Source of the DNA: Caccoplasma_A sp045587545
GTDB lineage: Bacteria > Bacteroidota > Bacteroidia > Bacteroidales > G3-4614
Assembly: GCA_045587545.1 (NCBI GenBank)
Contig: JAZNCN010000028.1
Span: forward strand, 186,001 to 250,000
DNA: 64,000 nt
Reading direction: 5' to 3'
Of this stretch, positions 60,299 through 64,000 are shown one piece after another. The notes beneath the pieces were generated by a model. That model was given only the letters and a program-made list of their open reading frames with translations. It had not been told where the DNA came from and searched no databases. Position 1 is the first letter of the stretch, and each line of letters opens with the position of its first letter. Position numbers and translations under genes: made by a program.

Positions 60299-61957
60299 AT
60301 GTTTAAATATATTTACAGTACATTAATAATTGTACTTTTATTATGTTATACCTCAAAATCAGAAGCCCTAAACCCTAAACATGAGATACGAGGGGTATGG
60401 CTGACTACAATTTATGGTTTGGACTGGCCAAAAAAAACGGCATCAAACAATACCGAAGCAGAAAAACAGAAAGCAGAGCTTTGTAAAATATTTGATATGC
60501 TGGAAGAGATGAATATTAACACAGTATTCTTTCAAGCAAGGCTCAGAAGCGACGTATTATACAACTCTGATATTGAACCTTACAATGCCATTATGACAGG
60601 GGTAAGAGGTAAAAAGCCATTATACGATCCTCTTGATTTTGCTATTAAAGAGTGCCATAAAAGAGGTTTACAATGTCATGCATGGATTGTGTGTATGAAT
60701 GTTGGAAGCGAAAAAGCCGTAAAAATGCAAGGAAATAATTCTCTTCCAAAACGTCGTCCGGAAATTTGCAAAAAATACCAAAATGAATGGTATCTCAATC
60801 CGGGAGAACCCGAAACATGTTTTTACCTGACAGATATAGTTAATGAGATAATCAAGAAATACGATGTTGATGGTATTCATCTTGATTATATCCGTTACCC
60901 TGACCGTGCTCACGACTTCCCCGACAACGATACATATAAAAAATATGCAAAACAGGGAGAGAGCCTAAAAGAGTGGCGAATAAACAACATTAATAAAATT
61001 GTATATTCAATATTTGATGTTGTAAAAAAACATAACCCGGAGATTATGGTAAGCAGTGCCGTATTGGGTAAACGAGATAATCATAGTATATATTCATCAA
61101 TGGGTTGGAGCGGTATGGAAGCAGTATATCAAGATGTAGCGGCTTGGCTTAAAGCCGGCAAACAAGATTTTGTTGCACCTATGATGTACTATAACAATTG
61201 CGATTTTTACCCATTTGCAAAAGATTGGGTAAAACATAGTAATGGCTACCCTATTGTTGCAGGATTGGGAGTTTACCGTTTGAATAAAAACGACGGCAAT
61301 TGGAGTTTAAGAGATATTACGCCTCAAATTTATGAATGTAGAGAGTTTGGGATTGCAGGAAGTTCCTTTTACCGAATGCAACAAATTGAAGAGAATATAA
61401 AGGAGATATCAACACATTTGAAAGCCGAAATATACTCTACTCCTGCCCTATTCCCCCCTATGAAAAATTACAAACAAAAAGATGATGTATTACCATATAA
61501 TTTGAATATATCTTATGAAAATGATGGTTCAAAAACAATAACATGGAAGAGCGAAGGCAATGTTAAATATTATACTTTATACTCATCTGACACATATCCT
61601 GTTGATATAGATAAAGCAGAAAACATATTGGAACCATGCTTAAAAAGCAATAAATACAAACACTATGGTTCTGACTTATATTATGCCGTAACAGCAACAA
61701 ATGCATATTATTATGAGAGTGTAGAGGCTCAACAACTTCGTCCATCACTCACCTTTAAAGAGAATGAAAAAATTATTATTCCCGATAACAAACTAAATTC
61801 ATGTAAAAACGTAAGCATATACACACCATCAAACACATGTGTTTACTATACCAAAGAGCTAAACGAAGGCAATAGACCTATCTTAGAAAGAGGTATATAT
61901 CAATTAAAGATTACATACAGCGACTTTGTCGAAATATATCCGCTTATAATTAACTAA
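60299..61957 (+). CDS. GHL10-family glycoside hydrolase-like protein (DUF187)
   Basis: A 552-residue exported protein. From ATG 60299 it has a signal peptide (FKYIYSTLIIVLLLCYTSKS). The catalytic-like TIM barrel starts with EIRGVWLTTIYGLDWPKK and contains MNINTVFFQARLRSDVLYNS, the CHAWIVCMNVG segment, and DVDGIHLDYIRYPDR near residue 200 (D-Y-I-R-Y-P signature). The C-terminal ~150 residues look like a fibronectin-like beta domain. Substrate unknown; family members are predicted alpha-amylase-like or peptidoglycan-related enzymes. An in-frame TTG 12 bp upstream is less likely as a start. Confidence 0.82.
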   Translation: MFKYIYSTLIIVLLLCYTSKSEALNPKHEIRGVWLTTIYGLDWPKKTASNNTEAEKQKAELCKIFDMLEEMNINTVFFQARLRSDVLYNSDIEPYNAIMTGVRGKKPLYDPLDFAIKECHKRGLQCHAWIVCMNVGSEKAVKMQGNNSLPKRRPEICKKYQNEWYLNPGEPETCFYLTDIVNEIIKKYDVDGIHLDYIRYPDRAHDFPDNDTYKKYAKQGESLKEWRINNINKIVYSIFDVVKKHNPEIMVSSAVLGKRDNHSIYSSMGWSGMEAVYQDVAAWLKAGKQDFVAPMMYYNNCDFYPFAKDWVKHSNGYPIVAGLGVYRLNKNDGNWSLRDITPQIYECREFGIAGSSFYRMQQIEENIKEISTHLKAEIYSTPALFPPMKNYKQKDDVLPYNLNISYENDGSKTITWKSEGNVKYYTLYSSDTYPVDIDKAENILEPCLKSNKYKHYGSDLYYAVTATNAYYYESVEAQQLRPSLTFKENEKIIIPDNKLNSCKNVSIYTPSNTCVYYTKELNEGNRPILERGIYQLKITYSDFVEIYPLIIN

Positions 61958-61973
61958 CTATAATAAAAAGACT

Positions 61974-62939
61974 ATGAAACCATTAAAATTTGAAGACATT
62001 CTTAAACCCGTTATATGGGGCGGAAATGAAATTTGTAAATTCAAAGATGTTTCTCCTAAATTAGAGGGCATTGGCGAGAGTTGGGAAATTTCTCAAGTTG
62101 AAGGAAATGTTTCGGTTGTTGCCGAAGGAGAATACAAAGGAGCAACTTTAACAGAGGTAATGGAGAAAGAGGGTGTTGCCCTTTTAGGAAAGCATGTTGT
62201 TGAGCGTTTTGGCAAAGATTTTCCTTTACTAATCAAGTTTATTGATGCAAGAGATTATCTGTCAATACAAGTTCACCCCGACGATACACTTGCCAAAGAG
62301 CGACACAACTCGTTTGGTAAAACAGAGATGTGGTACGTAATTTCAGCAGCAGAAGGAGCCGGTTTATACTCAGGTTTCTCACAAGAGATTACACCCGAAG
62401 AGTATGTTGAACGTATTGAAAACAACACAATCACCGACGTACTTCAATTCCACGAAGTTAAAAGTGGCGATGTTTTCTTCTTGCCTGCAGGACGTGTTCA
62501 CGCAATAGGTAAAGGCATATTCATTGCTGAAATTCAACAAAACTCAAATATTACTTACCGTATTTATGACTACAACCGTAAAGATAAAAATGGTAATGGT
62601 AGAGAGCTTCATACCGAACTTGCAAAAGATGCTATCGACTACAAACTATATAGCGATCTTAAAACAGAATACACACCCAAATTAAACGAAGGAGTTAAAC
62701 TTGCAGAGTGCGAATACTTCTCAACAAGCGTATTGGATATTGATGGTGCCGTTGACTATAAATTGAGCGACCGCGACTCATTCTCAATATTCATATGTAT
62801 GGGTGGTAATGCAACATTGACCGATTGCGAAGGCAATGTTACAACAATGAAGCAAGGCGAAACAATTCTTGTTCCTGCCACAACTTGTTGTGTTAAGATT
62901 GAGGGTAAAGCTAAACTTTTAGAGTGCTTTATTCCTTGA
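61974..62939 (+). CDS. manA: mannose-6-phosphate isomerase, class I
   Basis: A 321-residue cupin-type isomerase. KPVIWGGNEICKF is the opening, LLIKFIDARDYLSIQVHPDD (residue ~82) holds two zinc ligands (Q-x-H), GKTEMWYVI (E ligand) and FLPAGRVHAIGKGIFIAEIQ (His ligand, residue ~165) complete the site. It interconverts fructose-6-P and mannose-6-P, feeding GDP-mannose with ManC (25891) and possibly a KDN-type nonulosonate. It is downstream of the GHL10 gene by 16 bp. Confidence 0.92.
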   Translation: MKPLKFEDILKPVIWGGNEICKFKDVSPKLEGIGESWEISQVEGNVSVVAEGEYKGATLTEVMEKEGVALLGKHVVERFGKDFPLLIKFIDARDYLSIQVHPDDTLAKERHNSFGKTEMWYVISAAEGAGLYSGFSQEITPEEYVERIENNTITDVLQFHEVKSGDVFFLPAGRVHAIGKGIFIAEIQQNSNITYRIYDYNRKDKNGNGRELHTELAKDAIDYKLYSDLKTEYTPKLNEGVKLAECEYFSTSVLDIDGAVDYKLSDRDSFSIFICMGGNATLTDCEGNVTTMKQGETILVPATTCCVKIEGKAKLLECFIP

Positions 62940-62946
62940 ATTAGAT

Positions 62947-63066
62947 AACAGTTGTTAGTTAACTGGGATAACTAGGATAACTAGGATAGCTAAGATAGCT
63001 AGGTTAGCTAGCGTTTTACTTAGTTATCTTAGTTATCTTAGACATCTTAGTTATCTTATTATCTTA
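62947..63066 (+). repeat. 9-nt arrays in opposite orientation upstream of a four-helix gene
   Basis: After CAGTTGTTAGTTAACT (62950-62965 region), units AACTGGGAT, AACTAGGAT, AACTAGGAT, AGCTAAGAT, AGCTAGGTT (62961-63005) run in one direction. Units CTTAGTTAT, CTTAGTTAT, CTTAGACAT, CTTAGTTAT (63019-63054) run in the other. The two halves are largely complementary, G:U pairs allowed, and can form one long hairpin around a short CGTTTTA loop. Period is 9 nt throughout. Confidence 0.75.
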
Positions 63067-63094
63067 TATTTATTACACTTTTTTATTCAAATAG

Positions 63095-63125
63095 TTTGGT
63101 TTATAACAATTTGTCTTTAATTTTG
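63095..63125 (+). promoter_or_regulatory. promoter of the second four-helix gene (TTTG-N19-TAATTTTG)
   Basis: TTTG (63095-63098) and TAATTTTG (63118-63125) are separated by 19 bp, the best match in the window to the Bacteroidetes -33/-7 promoter. Start codon is 23 bp further. The gene thus has its own promoter, located between the upstream array and the ATG. Confidence 0.65.
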
Positions 63126-63148
63126 TCTTAAACTAAAAACCTTGTCCT

Positions 63149-63706
63149 ATGTTGCAAACTGAGTTTCTTCCTATTAAAGGGGCATACCGCAACCTTATAG
63201 TTTATAGGAAGGCGGAATGTGTATATGATGTAACCTATATGTTTGCAAACAAATTCTTAAACAAAGGGGATAGAACTATTGACCAAATGGTTCAAGCGGC
63301 TCGTTCGGGTAAGCAGAATATTGTGGAAGGTTGTGCGGCAAGAACAACATCTACCGAAACAGAGTTGAAACTTCTTAATGTTGCTAAAGCAAGCCTACAA
63401 GAACTATTAGTTGATTATGAAGACTATCTGAGAGTAAGGAAATTAACTTTATGGGGAAAAGATGATAATAGATATATCAAATCTCTTAATGTTTGCCGCT
63501 CTAACAACGACTCTGAATATTACACCAATATACTACAAAATAGCAGTGATGAAATAATAGCCAATATTGCTATTATATTAATTCATCAAACAGACTTCTT
63601 ATTAGCTCGACTTTTTGAGCGTCTTAAAAGTGACTTCGTAAAAGAAGGAGGCATTAAAGAACAGATGTACAATGCCAGAATGAATTTCCTTAAAAATAAG
63701 AAATAG
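63149..63706 (+). CDS. four-helix-bundle protein with C-terminal suffix domain
   Basis: A 185-residue paralogue of the gene at 7647, ~60% identical over the full length. GAYRNLIVYRKAECVYDVTY, then IDQMVQAARSGKQNIVEGCA and ASLQELLVDYEDYLRVRKL form the core; the suffix domain has IANIAIILIHQTDFLLARLF and a basic C-terminus. The family relates to the 23S rRNA intervening-sequence protein and to retroelement Avd. No reverse transcriptase or rRNA is nearby. It has a strong own promoter and nonamer arrays on both sides with different unit sequence from those at 7647. Confidence 0.8.
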   Translation: MLQTEFLPIKGAYRNLIVYRKAECVYDVTYMFANKFLNKGDRTIDQMVQAARSGKQNIVEGCAARTTSTETELKLLNVAKASLQELLVDYEDYLRVRKLTLWGKDDNRYIKSLNVCRSNNDSEYYTNILQNSSDEIIANIAIILIHQTDFLLARLFERLKSDFVKEGGIKEQMYNARMNFLKNKK

Positions 63707-63716
63707 GATTATTAGC

Positions 63717-64000
63717 TATCAGTTGTTAGTTAACTAGGATAACTAGGTTAGCTAGGTTGGCTAGGTTAGCTAGGGTTACTAGGTTAGCTAGGTTGGCTAG
63801 GTTAGCTAGGTTGGCTAGGGTTACTAGGTTAGCTAAGGTTAGCTAGGGTTACTAGGTTAGCTAGGTTGGCTAGGGTTACCAGGTTAGCTAGGTTAGCTAG
63901 GTTGGCTAGGTTAGCTAGGTTAGCTAGGTTAGCTAGGTTAGCTAGGTTAGCTAGGTTGGCTAGGTTGGCTAGGTTAGCTAAGGTTACTAGGTTAGCTAGG
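63717..64000 (+). repeat. long 9-nt-period array reaching the window edge
   Basis: It starts with ATCAGTTGTTAGTTAACT, nearly the same as the left flank at 62949, then about 30 units of consensus CTAGGTTRG (variants CTAGGGTTA, CTAAGGTTAG, CCAGGTTAG) to the end. One or two units change length by one base. This fills the 294 bp after the four-helix gene, no ORF of note. The array continues past the window. Confidence 0.9.

Noticed and set aside
63149..63706. Avd of a diversity-generating retroelement
   Set aside because: The fold family is related, but no reverse transcriptase, template repeat or variable repeat was seen nearby, and the suffix domain marks another subfamily.
63732..64000. CRISPR array
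   Set aside because: Units are 9 nt and directly contiguous, with no spacers and no cas genes.

Overview
The window looks like a chromosomal segment of a low-GC (roughly one-third G+C by eye) member of the Bacteroidota, most likely a gut-type Bacteroidales. Several things support this. Promoter-like boxes follow the Bacteroidetes TAnnTTTG pattern, with a recurrent TATCTTCG variant. The gene content includes a DUF4251 protein, GHL10-type hydrolase, VorABCD-type 2-oxoacid:ferredoxin oxidoreductase, a fucose operon led by fucI, and four-helix-bundle 'suffix' proteins. kdsA implies a Gram-negative, Kdo-bearing cell.

Region 1 (1-26.9 kb) is a large surface-polysaccharide locus, almost entirely on the plus strand. 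It opens with the end of an ATP-grasp gene and a nonulosonate module: SpsF-like cytidylyltransferase, NeuB-type synthase, KdsC-type phosphatase, NeuA-type CMP transferase and a sialyltransferase-like protein. Then come many GT4 and GT2 glycosyltransferases, an O-antigen polymerase/ligase, a FemAB/BioF2-like acyltransferase, a polysaccharide deacetylase, a hexapeptide acetyltransferase and two membrane acyltransferases. It closes with the initiation and precursor genes: NAD epimerase, WecA/MraY-like phosphoglycosyltransferase, WbpM/PglF-like dehydratase and GDP-mannose pyrophosphorylase. Several junctions between glycosyltransferase genes carry repeats: nonamer arrays, AGTTGTTAG motifs, mini-hairpins, one intact four-helix gene and one 5' relic of such a gene.

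Region 2 (27.1-32.6 kb) holds a nucleotidyltransferase/GHMP-kinase fusion behind a structured leader, the four-gene vor operon, and a CDP-alcohol phosphatidyltransferase with a GtrA-like protein. Region 3 (32.6-53.6 kb) is mainly housekeeping: mgtC, bifunctional nuclease, rsmE, kdsA, two MATE transporters around an AsmA-like protein, DUF4251, lepA, nfo, dCMP deaminase, S41 protease, 5-formyl-THF cyclo-ligase, M16 protease, TRIC channel, topB and a NUDIX hydrolase. Region 4 (53.6-62.9 kb) is the minus-strand L-fucose operon fucI-fucO-fucA-fucK-fucP, followed by a plus-strand GHL10 hydrolase and manA. The window ends with a second four-helix-bundle gene between 9-nt-period arrays; the right array runs off the edge.

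Three signals stand out. (1) A (AACC)15 tract in the 5' end of a membrane acyltransferase gene should make it phase-variable, and the only nearby ATG is currently out of frame. (2) The two four-helix-bundle suffix genes are each bracketed by 9-nt-period arrays of different sequence, with AGTTGTTAG boundary motifs, a decayed copy and a gene-less copy nearby; this looks like a small mobile or RNA-associated element. (3) A dispersed hairpin module at about 20.2-20.4 kb and 41.25-41.34 kb keeps its stem-loop layout through six compensated base-pair changes. No tRNA, rRNA, classical insertion sequence or CRISPR array was seen.
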